Assembly: GCF_003003125.1 (NCBI RefSeq)
Contig: NZ_PVTZ01000002.1
Span: 310,001-374,000, forward strand
Reading direction: 5' to 3'
Length of the DNA stretch: 64,000 nucleotides
DNA from: Laceyella sediminis
GTDB lineage: Bacteria > Bacillota > Bacilli > Thermoactinomycetales > Thermoactinomycetaceae
Numbering within the stretch: position 1 is the first letter of the stretch; every line of letters begins with the position of its first letter. This document shows, piece by piece, positions 31,738-39,910 of this stretch. The notes under the pieces were generated by a model. The model was not told where the DNA came from. It saw nothing but the letters and a program-made list of their open reading frames with translations, and made no database searches. The translations under genes and the position numbers were made by a program.

Positions 31738-32073
31738 GTGATTGGTATGACCTTGTACAGATATACATTTTGGAGGAAAGATGGAGAGTACCCCCAGGGG
31801 AAAACATTCAGTTTTTATACAGAACGTGGTTTGCAATGGTCTTATACTTTGTTCCGTGAGTGCTTGCGGAACTACCGAATCCCCATCAACGAATTGAACA
31901 CTGAGTTTCGTGTTGTAACAGTGAATGATGTTTACTGGATACTAAAAATTGGACATTGCAACGTAAATAAACTTGTGTACGACTCTTACAAAAAAACACG
32001 CCAACGCCTGTTAGATAGCGGCATCCAACCAGATGTTCCTCCGTGGATCATCAAGGATGACATAGATAATTAG
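31738..32073 (+). CDS. Small hypothetical protein
   Basis: 111 residues, or 108 from the ATG at 31747: MTLYRYTFWRKDGEYPQGKT... rich in aromatic residues, ending PPWIIKDDIDN. No signal peptide or membrane helix. Not recognised. It follows the 65-residue ORF by 15 bases and is followed by a 12-codon ORF, all upstream of array module 2. Confidence 0.5.
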   Translation: MIGMTLYRYTFWRKDGEYPQGKTFSFYTERGLQWSYTLFRECLRNYRIPINELNTEFRVVTVNDVYWILKIGHCNVNKLVYDSYKKTRQRLLDSGIQPDVPPWIIKDDIDN

Positions 32074-32091
32074 TGAAAGGGGGTGAATCAT

Positions 32092-32130
32092 ATGGTGAAG
32101 CGCTTCCAAGGCGAGCCGCCCCAAGCGTAA
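32092..32130 (+). CDS. Candidate 12-residue peptide
   Basis: ATG at 32092 preceded by an unusually strong AAAGGGGGTG. It encodes MVKRFQGEPPQA and then TAA. It is the last ORF of the small operon divergent from a TPR regulator, which makes a signalling peptide conceivable, but there is no export signal. It could equally be the 5' remnant of a longer gene. Confidence 0.3.
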   Translation: MVKRFQGEPPQA

Positions 32131-32238
32131 TATCAGTACAGTCCCTTTGACTCAAGGTCAAAAATTGGCACTGCTGCTTATCAGATCAGTATTCAAACGC
32201 CCTTAGTGGAAGTTGTTTATTGCCGATCAACTAAACAC

Positions 32239-32279
32239 AACGCCTTGTCCAATGTCATGAGCTTTGGATGGGGCGTTTT
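32239..32279 (+). terminator. Terminator of the small-ORF operon
   Basis: AACGCC...TCCAA pairs with TTTGGA...GGGCGTT, followed by TTTT. It lies just before the MITE-like repeat copy 2. Confidence 0.65.
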
Positions 32280-32281
32280 CA

Positions 32282-32418
32282 CTAGGGTGTGTCTGGCTAA
32301 TCAAGTTGGTAGGGAAGAAGCGGCGGAAAAACCTTTTCTCGAGGAGCGCCTCGCTACGCGTGAAGCGAATGAGAAAATGGTTTGGGAGCAGCTGGCCTAT
32401 TCATCAAACGCGCCCTAG
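32282..32418 (+). mobile_element. MITE-like palindromic repeat, copy 2 (abuts CRISPR module 2)
   Basis: A 131-base element (32285-32415) with TA on each side inside CTAG. Same ends as copies 1 and 3 (GGGTGTGTCTG / CGCGCCC variant). Its right CTAG (32415-32418) is exactly where identity with the region after cas2 begins. Confidence 0.8.
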
Positions 32419-32421
32419 TAT

Positions 32422-32450
32422 TTGATTGTATTTTCTAAATGTGGTAACAT
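32422..32450 (+). promoter_or_regulatory. Putative promoter of tracrRNA 2
   Basis: Same hexamers and 17-base spacing as the copy at 28650-28678 (TTGATT and TAACAT), offset by 3772. Confidence 0.55.
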
Positions 32451-32455
32451 TAAAT

Positions 32456-32580
32456 TTGCCTAAAGGGCAAAGAATACTGTGCGTGTGCTAAGGATGGAAA
32501 AAATCCATTCAACCACAGGATTACATTATTTATCTAATCACTTAAATAAAAAGGTCTTGCATTATGCAAGGTCTTTTTAT
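32456..32580 (+). ncRNA. tracrRNA for Cas12b, copy 2
   Basis: A near-identical copy of tracrRNA 1. The only difference I see within the transcript is an A for G just after the anti-repeat (AAATAAAAAGG versus AAATAAGAAGG). Promoter hexamers, anti-repeat and terminator are all conserved, so it should be functional. Two complete tracrRNA genes within 4 kb is unusual. Confidence 0.83.
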
Positions 32581-32796
32581 TTGAATAGAAGAAAGTGCTT
32601 AGAAGTAAAATAAACTTGCGAGCGCCTAGTGATGACAAAAAAGACTTACGATCCTCGTAACCCTTTAGTATCAAGATGTATTCCAACTCACTGGTTTATT
32701 TTATTAACATATAGATTCATAAAAAGTGTGTTCTAGAGGAAGTGCTCGAATTTACAAGTGAAACTGCACGTAAGACAAAGGATTTCAAGTAATACT
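32581..32796 (+). promoter_or_regulatory. CRISPR leader of array 2
   Basis: Duplicate of the array 1 leader. Differences are seen only near the array (for example GAATTTACAAG versus GAATTTGCAAG, and GGATTTCAAGTAAT versus GGTTTTTAAGGAAT). Confidence 0.78.
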
Positions 32797-33415
32797 CTTT
32801 AAGTGATTAGATGAATTAAATGTGATTAGCACCCGGAGCTGCCGATAATTTTTGAGAGTAGAGGGTTGCTTTAAGTGATTAGATGAATTAAATGTGATTA
32901 GCACACACTACCCGAAGTTGCATTGGGTTGCCGGATGGCCCCCTTTAAGTGATTAGATGAATTAAATGTGATTAGCACTTCAAGCACGATGGCATGTCTT
33001 TCATCGGTAATATTCTTTAAGTGATTAGATGAATTAAATGTGATTAGCACAGCTGGTCAAGATCGCGTTCGATATGGCGGCCCAGCTTTAAGTGATTAGA
33101 TGAATTAAATGTGATTAGCACTTATCCAAGACCTGTCCCAAGTTGAGGAGTTATATGGCTTTAAGTGATTAGATGAATTAAATGTGATTAGCACAAGGAC
33201 GGCACGCACGGAACCATATACAAAGTCAGCCGGCTTTAAGTGATTAGATGAATTAAATGTGATTAGCACTGCAAGACCGCGATAGTAACGGGAAAGAACG
33301 TCCATGGCCTTTAAGTGATTAGATGAATTAAATGTGATTAGCACCTCGCAGAGATGAACAAACGACAACCAAAGAAGGCCTTTAAGTGATTAGATGAATT
33401 AAATGTGATTAGCAC
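32797..33415 (+). CRISPR. CRISPR array 2: 9 repeats, 8 spacers
   Basis: Same 36-base repeat as array 1. Repeats start at 32797, 32869, 32943, 33015, 33086, 33159, 33234, 33309 and 33380. Spacers are 35-39 bases and none is shared with array 1. With its own leader and tracrRNA it is an independent unit, yet no cas genes accompany it; it presumably depends on the upstream Cas12b and Cas4-Cas1-Cas2. Confidence 0.98.
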
Positions 33416-33586
33416 GATGAATTATATATTTTTCGTCTAGTTTCTTCCCTTACTGAACGCGTTGCTACTTTTTTGGTCACTGGATAGACACAAATGATAG
33501 CTCCTTGGAGTCATGTGGGTGTTTTGGATGGCGCTTTATAATCGAGTAGGCATTCCTGCATGATTGAGAAGACAGGAGGAGAATCA
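33416..33586. other. Right flank of array 2
   Basis: No gene. It starts GATGAATTATATATT, which resembles the middle of the repeat and may be a decayed partial repeat. Base composition returns to the GC-richer chromosomal value from about 33500. Confidence 0.4.
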
Positions 33587-34942
33587 GTGTCTACCACAGC
33601 TCACAAACCTCAACGGTTGATGCAGTTGATTTGGCGTTGGCATTTTTATGCGGGGATTATCTTTGCCCCGTTTATTGTGATCCTATCTATTACCGGTGCG
33701 GTGTATTTGTTTAAGCCGCAATTGGAGGATTGGCTTTATCGGGATGATTACTATATTCAGGAACCTCAGAAGCAAAACGGCAAGTTGACGCCATCCATGC
33801 AGGTGGAAGCGGTGCGTAAGGTATACCCCTATGGGCAAATCACGAGCTATCGGCCGAGTGATGGGCCAAACCGGACAGCCGAAGTTGGGGTGATGGACAA
33901 GGGGCAGTCGGCAACGGTTTTCGTCAATCCCTATTCGGGCCGTGTCGTCGGTCAGATCAAGGAAGACGAGCGGTTGTTGGAGAAGATCGAAAAGTTACAC
34001 GGTGAATTGATGATGGGGACGATGGGAGACCGATTGGTGGAGCTGGCTGCCTGCTGGGCGATGATCCTGGTCATCACGGGTCTGTATCTGTGGTGGCCCA
34101 AGGAAAAAACCATCCGCGGTGCGTTGATTCCGCGTTTGACGAAAGGCGGGCGGATATTCTGGCGCGATGCCCATGCCGTCACCGGAGTTTGGTTATCAGG
34201 GTTTGCTATTTTGCTGATCTTGACGGGGTTGCCATGGTCTGGCGTGGCTGGGGATTTGATCAGTAAATTGGCGACGTCCACTCATACGGGATACCCCGCG
34301 TTTGCATTTGTAGGCGGACCCAAGCCGGAATCCGCCAAACCGACCAAACAAGTTGCCGATGTCCCTTGGGCAGCGGAAAAGGTGCCCGTCCCAGAGTCAT
34401 CCGGTGAGGCGACTCCCTTGCCCTTGGAACAGGTGATGGAGATTGCTAAAGCGAACCAAGTGGCCTCTGGTTACACGGTGTATTTTCCTGAGGGGGACAA
34501 AGGGGTTTACACTGTGTCGTTGTCAGCTGACAAACCAGAAGATGAAATGGTGTTGCACATTGATCAATATAGCGGGAAGGTGTTGGTTCGTGTCGGGTTT
34601 TCCGACTATGGCTGGATGGCCAAAGTGATTTCCATCGGCATTGCCTTACATGAAGGTCGGTACTTTGGCTTGCCGAACCAAGTGATCGGGCTGGTGGTTT
34701 GTCTTGGCTTGGTAGCGGTGGCGATCAGCGGCCTGGTGATGTGGTGGAAGCGGAGGCCGCGCGGCAAGTTGGGCGCACCTGCTCTGCCCAAGGACGCCAA
34801 GTTGACGAGGGGACTGACAGCCATTGTTATTGGTCTGGGGCTTCTGATGCCGCTGGCCGGATTGTCGATGTTGTTTGTTTTTATGGTGGATCGATTGGTT
34901 GTCAAAAGGTTGCCTGCTGTCCAGCAGTGGTTGGGTGCATAG
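33587..34942 (+). CDS. PepSY-associated membrane protein (PepSY_TM family)
   Basis: 451 residues. A membrane helix near the start (WHFYAGIIFAPFIVILSITGAVYLF) is followed by extracytoplasmic PepSY-like segments, then helices around AACWAMILVITGLYLWW, GVWLSGFAILLILTGLPWSG, VIGLVVCLGLVAVAISGLVMWWKRR and a C-terminal pair. The family is often linked to iron/siderophore reduction or heme-like electron transfer; the substrate here is unknown. I used the GTG at 33587 because AGGAGGAG lies just before it. Confidence 0.82.
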   Translation: MSTTAHKPQRLMQLIWRWHFYAGIIFAPFIVILSITGAVYLFKPQLEDWLYRDDYYIQEPQKQNGKLTPSMQVEAVRKVYPYGQITSYRPSDGPNRTAEVGVMDKGQSATVFVNPYSGRVVGQIKEDERLLEKIEKLHGELMMGTMGDRLVELAACWAMILVITGLYLWWPKEKTIRGALIPRLTKGGRIFWRDAHAVTGVWLSGFAILLILTGLPWSGVAGDLISKLATSTHTGYPAFAFVGGPKPESAKPTKQVADVPWAAEKVPVPESSGEATPLPLEQVMEIAKANQVASGYTVYFPEGDKGVYTVSLSADKPEDEMVLHIDQYSGKVLVRVGFSDYGWMAKVISIGIALHEGRYFGLPNQVIGLVVCLGLVAVAISGLVMWWKRRPRGKLGAPALPKDAKLTRGLTAIVIGLGLLMPLAGLSMLFVFMVDRLVVKRLPAVQQWLGA

Positions 34943-35002
34943 GCTTGAAGGGGATTCCTCTAGATGGGAATATATTTCGGCTGAATATGCCGCTTGCAAA
35001 CA

Positions 35003-35040
35003 AGGCACCGCCTCCTGTTTTTAAACGGGGGGCGGTGCCT
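35003..35040. terminator. Convergent terminator
   Basis: Perfect AGGCACCGCC/GGCGGTGCCT stem between the convergent PepSY gene and the secreted-protein gene. Weak T-runs on both sides. Confidence 0.7.
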
Positions 35041-35060
35041 CTTGTCGTGTGCTTCGCCGC

Positions 35061-35996
35061 TTACTTCACGAGCGACTTAATATTGCCATAATACAGGTGA
35101 TAAGTTTGACGTTTCCCGCCTCTGCGATATTTTTTCGCACCTGATTCAAAGCTGACATAGAGCTGGCTGCCGACTTGCACTATTTCTTCCGACATAGAAT
35201 GCATGGTCACGCTCTTCACTTTTTTGGCTTTGCTACCAAATCCTTTGTAGATGTCCAGCTTACTGTCGTATTTGCGTCCAAATGAGCGACTGTAGAGGAC
35301 ATAGGCGCTGTTGTCCACATCTTTGCCGTAAAACTCTACGCCTTGAACGTCGGTTGGCGTCTGGTATGTAGTGTACTTGGCAGAGAAGTTTTCATTTTTA
35401 TCCAACGAGTGGCAGTACAGATTGCCGTGCGACCCTTTGCTTTTGGGAACCCATTGCCCAATACACAGTTGTTTGTCGGGAGTGGGGTTGTTTTTCTTGT
35501 ATTTGTAATGGTAGGTGACATAGGAAGTGGCATGCTTGAGGTTATGCACCTTTTTGGGATAGATGTTCCCTTTGCTCTTGGTCGAGATCAAGCTAGAAAG
35601 CGGATATTGCAAGAGATAGCTGTGTTTCCCGGTGGTGGAAGCGACCCACAGGTAGTTAGAGGTTACCGCGATGCCACCGACATGGCCGTAATGCTTTTTC
35701 CCTTTCCCCTCATACAGGTAGACATTTTTAACATATTTGCCAGAAGCTTTGTCCACAACAGCAATGGTGCTGGGATGTCCTTCTGCCCCTTTTCCCTGAT
35801 CCCAATAATTAGAGATTAAGAGCCAGTTTTTCGATTTAAGGTATGTGAGCCCTTGCGGAACCCAACCGTAGTTTTTGACGCCTGGCATTTCCGGCCCGGC
35901 TTTGAACAAGCTGCTGGCGTCAACGGTTGTCGGTGTGGCAGACAAAGTCACTATACATATCAGTAAAGCGGCGACGGACCATTTTTTCCATCTCAT
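35061..35996 (-). CDS. Secreted protein of unknown function
   Basis: 311 residues with a signal peptide (MRWKKWSVAALLICIVTLSATPTTVDA). The mature part is Tyr-, Lys- and Gly-rich, with repeated strands (WLLISNYWDQGK, IAVVDKASGKYVKNVYLYEGKGKK, YLWVASTTGKHSYLLQYPLS, YVLYSRSFGRKYDSKLDIY) that suggest a beta-propeller. No catalytic motif recognised. It is an isolated gene between convergent and divergent neighbours. Confidence 0.65.
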   Translation of the reverse strand: MRWKKWSVAALLICIVTLSATPTTVDASSLFKAGPEMPGVKNYGWVPQGLTYLKSKNWLLISNYWDQGKGAEGHPSTIAVVDKASGKYVKNVYLYEGKGKKHYGHVGGIAVTSNYLWVASTTGKHSYLLQYPLSSLISTKSKGNIYPKKVHNLKHATSYVTYHYKYKKNNPTPDKQLCIGQWVPKSKGSHGNLYCHSLDKNENFSAKYTTYQTPTDVQGVEFYGKDVDNSAYVLYSRSFGRKYDSKLDIYKGFGSKAKKVKSVTMHSMSEEIVQVGSQLYVSFESGAKKYRRGGKRQTYHLYYGNIKSLVK

Positions 35997-36453
35997 CGTT
36001 TAACCCCCTAGCGTGAATACATCGTTTCATCGTGCATATTCATGTGTTTTTTTCTTGCGGAGCCGGCCGATAGATCATTTGTCATGCTTAGAAGGGAGCC
36101 TAATTTTGCTATAATTAGATTTTATTGTTTTTTCTGTAGCGCGTGGATGTGTATATGGGTGGAAGGCTTCTTGGCGACGGCTACCTTCCCTTTACCCGAA
36201 AATCCCTTGGTTTATGCAGTATCCCAACGCTTGTAGTAAAGGTTTTATCGATGTGCAGGCCGCTTGTTCACGGTTTGTTCATAAATAAAAATAGGTTATT
36301 TTAATAATATTGTTTTCCTTTAACATAGTATTTAAATATAATATAGTTAGAATTATTTACTTAATACTGTGACTGAGGGGTCTATTGCACATTTTATTTT
36401 GAGAGGCTGGTTATGTAAGTAATTCACTAAAAAGTCCGGAAAGGGTGAGTAGA
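35997..36453. other. Intergenic region upstream of the InhA-like protease
   Basis: No gene supported. The last 150 bases are very AT-rich (36290-36360) and probably contain the promoter for the protease, but no hexamer pair is convincing. Confidence 0.4.
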
Positions 36454-38673
36454 GTGAAATTCAGCAAAACAATGGCTGGTGTGCTATCCTCCGCGTTGGT
36501 TATCAGCGGGTTTGCTACCGCGCCGATGGCCTTGGCGAAGCCGACTGCACCAGGAACGCATGAAAAGCACATCGACTGGGCAAGTGTTGATGTTGAGCGT
36601 TTGTCCAAAGCGCTGAAGGAACGGGGTGTCGTCAGCAAAAAGGCTTCCGAGAAAGAAGTAGAAAAAGCGGTGGAAGCATATGTGAAGAAGCGTGCTTTTG
36701 AAAGCGGTATCGACACCTCTACCACTTTTGGTAAAAAAGCGAAAAAAGGGTTGGAAGGCGTCCAAAAGGAAAATGCCCAAAAGGCTAACAAAGGCAAAAG
36801 AGGAAAATTCGGCAAAAACGCTCATAAAGACAACATTGTGCTGGCGTTGGTCGAATTTCCGGACTATAAACATAACCGCTTGAAAGAAGAGCCTGGCTAT
36901 CTCTACACCAAAGACTTTAATCCGGTCCATTATCAAAAAATGCTGTTTAATCAGCAAGGATACACAACGCCTGAAGGGCTTAAACTGACGACGATGGCCC
37001 AATTCTATCTGCAACAATCAGGCGGCACGTGGACCGTTGATGGGACGGTTACGCCGTGGTTGGAATCCAAGCGGACGGCTAAAGAAAACGATGCCGACCC
37101 ACGCGGTTTGGTTGTCGAAACCTTGACCCAAGTGGGCCAAGCTATTAAAGGGAACGAAGCAAAATATGACCAACGCGACCCCTATGACCTGGACCAAGAT
37201 GGCAACGTGATGGAGCCGGACGGCATGCTGGACAACCTGATGCTGGTTCACGCCGGCGTGGGTGAAGAAGCGGGCGGCGGAGAGCTCGGGGAAGACGCGA
37301 TCTGGTCTCACCGTTGGACGCTGAAACAACCGACAGCAATCCCAGGAACTTCACTTAAAGCTTATGATTACATGATTCAACCGGAAGATGGCGCAGTTGG
37401 CGTATTTGCGCATGAATATGGCCACAATTTGGGCTTGCCGGACTTGTATGACACCACCAACACGGGTCTTGGTTCCCCCGTTGGCACATGGTCCTTGATG
37501 TCTGGTGGTTCCTGGAATGGTAAAGTATCCGGTACCGAACCTGTCGGATTTGACCCGTGGTCCAAGCTCTATTTGCAAACCACATTTGGTGGGAAATGGA
37601 TCGCTGCGAAAGAAGTCGACCTCAAAGACCTCACCAAGAGAGGCAAGGATGTCAAGTTGAATGAAGCTGTCAACTTGAAACCGGAAAACAAAGTGCTGAA
37701 AATCAATCTGCCCGATGTGGAGAAACTACCGCCGACTCAGCCAGTGGGTGGCAAATTCGCTTATTTCTCCGACATGGGTGACGACCTCAACACCCGCATG
37801 GTTTCAAACGAAATCGATTTGACTGGTGCGAAACAAGCGGTGTTGCGTTTCGATTCTTGGAGACAAATCGAGGCTGGTTACGATTATCTGTATGTGAATG
37901 TCATCGATGTAGCAACCAACGAGAAGAAGACGGTCAAATCGTTTGACGACGACACCAAGAAAGCTTGGGTCAAAGAAGAAATCGACTTGTCCGCTTTCGT
38001 CAACAAAAAGATCAAAGTAGAATTCAACTATGTCACTGACGGCGGGTTGGCGATGGAAGGGTTCTATGTTGACAACATTGTGGTAGACGCCGACGGCAAA
38101 ACGGTCTTCGCCGACGATGCCGAATCAACGCCGAAGTTTACCTTGTCTGGCTTCATCCATTTCGACGGCAAAGGGAAGATGTACCCCAACTACTATCTGG
38201 TAGAATGGCGCACGCACAATGGAGTGGACAAAGGGCTAAAATACTTGCGCCGTGGCAACAGCTTCATCACCAGCGATCCGGGTATGCTCGTATGGTATGT
38301 GGATAGCCGTTACTTGGACAACAACACCAGCGCTCATGCGGGTTATGGCATGAACGGACTGGTTGACGCTCACCAACGTGTCCACTACTGGAACAACGAT
38401 CCGAGCAAACCGGCTGGCGATCGCTACCAACTGGTAGATGCTGCTTTCGGCTTCAAGAAAACCTCCGACATCAACATTGAAAACTACGCGAGCCTCGGCT
38501 CTATGCATTACAAAGGATTGCCCGGGGTTTCCACCTTCTTTGACGGCAATGACTACTCCCTCAAAGGAGCGCCTGAAGTGGGTAAAATCTTGCCGAAGCA
38601 CGGTGTGCAAATCCAGTTGAAGAAGGTACTTAAGGACGGAAAAGCTGCTCAGATCAAAATCTCCAAGAAATAA
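36454..38673 (+). CDS. Immune inhibitor A-like M6 family metalloprotease
   Basis: About 739 residues. Signal peptide (VKFSKTMAGVLSSALVISGFATAPMALA), propeptide rich in Lys/Glu, then the M6 domain with the zinc motif HEYGHNLGLPD (His about 320 and 324) and a Met-turn-like LMSGGSWNG. C-terminal MAM/beta-sandwich-like segments follow (FDSWRQIEAGYDYLYVNV, FYVDNIVVDADG). Secreted proteases of this type degrade host antimicrobial peptides or act as exoproteases in sporulating Bacillales. I prefer the GTG at 36454; the GTG at 36445 is also possible. A strong terminator follows. Confidence 0.92.
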   Translation: MKFSKTMAGVLSSALVISGFATAPMALAKPTAPGTHEKHIDWASVDVERLSKALKERGVVSKKASEKEVEKAVEAYVKKRAFESGIDTSTTFGKKAKKGLEGVQKENAQKANKGKRGKFGKNAHKDNIVLALVEFPDYKHNRLKEEPGYLYTKDFNPVHYQKMLFNQQGYTTPEGLKLTTMAQFYLQQSGGTWTVDGTVTPWLESKRTAKENDADPRGLVVETLTQVGQAIKGNEAKYDQRDPYDLDQDGNVMEPDGMLDNLMLVHAGVGEEAGGGELGEDAIWSHRWTLKQPTAIPGTSLKAYDYMIQPEDGAVGVFAHEYGHNLGLPDLYDTTNTGLGSPVGTWSLMSGGSWNGKVSGTEPVGFDPWSKLYLQTTFGGKWIAAKEVDLKDLTKRGKDVKLNEAVNLKPENKVLKINLPDVEKLPPTQPVGGKFAYFSDMGDDLNTRMVSNEIDLTGAKQAVLRFDSWRQIEAGYDYLYVNVIDVATNEKKTVKSFDDDTKKAWVKEEIDLSAFVNKKIKVEFNYVTDGGLAMEGFYVDNIVVDADGKTVFADDAESTPKFTLSGFIHFDGKGKMYPNYYLVEWRTHNGVDKGLKYLRRGNSFITSDPGMLVWYVDSRYLDNNTSAHAGYGMNGLVDAHQRVHYWNNDPSKPAGDRYQLVDAAFGFKKTSDINIENYASLGSMHYKGLPGVSTFFDGNDYSLKGAPEVGKILPKHGVQIQLKKVLKDGKAAQIKISKK

Positions 38674-38682
38674 GAATGATCG

Positions 38683-38716
38683 ACGCCCCGCTGGCCATTC
38701 GGCGGGGTGTTTTTTT
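38683..38716 (+). terminator. Terminator of the M6 protease gene
   Basis: ACGCCCCGC and GCGGGGTGT form a stem with the short loop TGGCCATTCG, followed by seven T residues. Confidence 0.88.
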
Positions 38717-38848
38717 GCACACCCAATTGGAGGCATTTGCCAAAGTGCTAAAAATGTGAATATCATATGCACAAATTATATTGCGTTCATGGTACATTTA
38801 TTTTATAATCAGTAAATTTTATTGTTTTTCTATGGAGGAAGGAACAGG

Positions 38849-39532
38849 ATGGAACCGCTAGCTTATCTTTATGTGAAAAAGGGGCTTCCTTTTCCTGTGG
38901 GAGCATGTGTTGCGCTTGACAAGGAAAGATACTCCTTGGGCAGAGCGAGTAAAGATGTCAAACCGGATTTGGCTTTTGTTCATCAATGCATCTCTCGGCT
39001 CCATGCATCGATTGACATCATAGAAGGGAAAGCGTTTATCTGTGATCTCGGAAGCAAATTGGGGACGGAAGTGGGTACGGAGCGGTTGCGCCCACATCAG
39101 CCATATCCGTTGAAAAATTATGACCTGATCCGTTTGGCGGGGGAAATGGTGCAATTGCAATTTGTCTATGCGTACGCGGAACAAACATTGGATTTGAACC
39201 TCGACGTGTCCGCTATGCAGGACACAGCCACTGACGCCTTCGCGATCGATATGCATAAACGCAGCTGTAAGGTTTTTAACAAACCGATCTCGCTGTCGGA
39301 AAAAGAGTGGAATCTGCTCTTGCTGTTGTATGAACGCCGTTACCAGCTCGTATCCACTGAAGATCTTATCAAGGCCGTGTGGTCTGAACGGTCGCCACAA
39401 GCAAACGGAATCCCGGATGTCAGTTTGACCGAGGTGAATTCATTGATCTACCGCGTGCGCCAGAAATTAAAAAACGCGGTAAAGATCGAGAATGTGAGAG
39501 GAAAAGGGTATGTACTCAATTTGAAAGTGTAG
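38849..39532 (+). CDS. FHA domain plus OmpR-type winged-helix protein
   Basis: 227 residues. Residues about 15-100 form a forkhead-associated domain (YSLGRASKD, ISRLHASIDI, DLGSKLGTEVG). Residues about 130-227 are a PhoB/OmpR-like winged helix (LSEKEWNLLLLLYERRYQLVSTEDLIKAVW ... INSLIYRVRQKLK ... NVRGKGYVLNL). This suggests a transcription factor recruited or switched by phosphothreonine binding instead of by a receiver domain. No Ser/Thr kinase is adjacent. I used the ATG at 38849, with GGAGGAAGGAA upstream. Confidence 0.85.
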   Translation: MEPLAYLYVKKGLPFPVGACVALDKERYSLGRASKDVKPDLAFVHQCISRLHASIDIIEGKAFICDLGSKLGTEVGTERLRPHQPYPLKNYDLIRLAGEMVQLQFVYAYAEQTLDLNLDVSAMQDTATDAFAIDMHKRSCKVFNKPISLSEKEWNLLLLLYERRYQLVSTEDLIKAVWSERSPQANGIPDVSLTEVNSLIYRVRQKLKNAVKIENVRGKGYVLNLKV

Positions 39533-39570
39533 CAATGTAGCTTAAGATGGACGGAGGACAGTCCACATGA

Positions 39571-39707
39571 CTAGGGTGTGTCTGGCAAATCAAGTTGGTG
39601 GGGAAGAAGCGGCGGAAAAACCTTTTCTCGAGGAGTTCCGATGCACAAGTGAAGCGAATGAGAAAAAGGTTTTGGAGCCGCTGGCCTATTCATCAGACAC
39701 GCCCTAG
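39571..39707 (+). mobile_element. MITE-like palindromic repeat, copy 3 (intergenic)
   Basis: A 131-base element (39574-39704) with TA in CTAG at each end. The termini GGGTGTGTCTG and CAGACACGCCC are imperfect inverted repeats, and most of the element folds on itself. It sits between convergently unconstrained genes, so it is probably the least selected copy and useful for defining the consensus. Confidence 0.82.
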
Positions 39708-39910
39708 TGTGAGTACATAGCCAATCACAGGAAAACGCGGCAATTAAAAGCCGTTTACGTCGATCTGATGGAGGCGGCTTTGATTTGCCCCGCCTTCGGT
39801 CGGACAAGAGGGAAAAGTTGAAACCATGCAAGGAAAGTGTTCTATATTTGAATTGATTATTGTTAAAATAGATGAAAATGACCCTGATGGTGGCCAAAGG
39901 AGAAGGAGAT

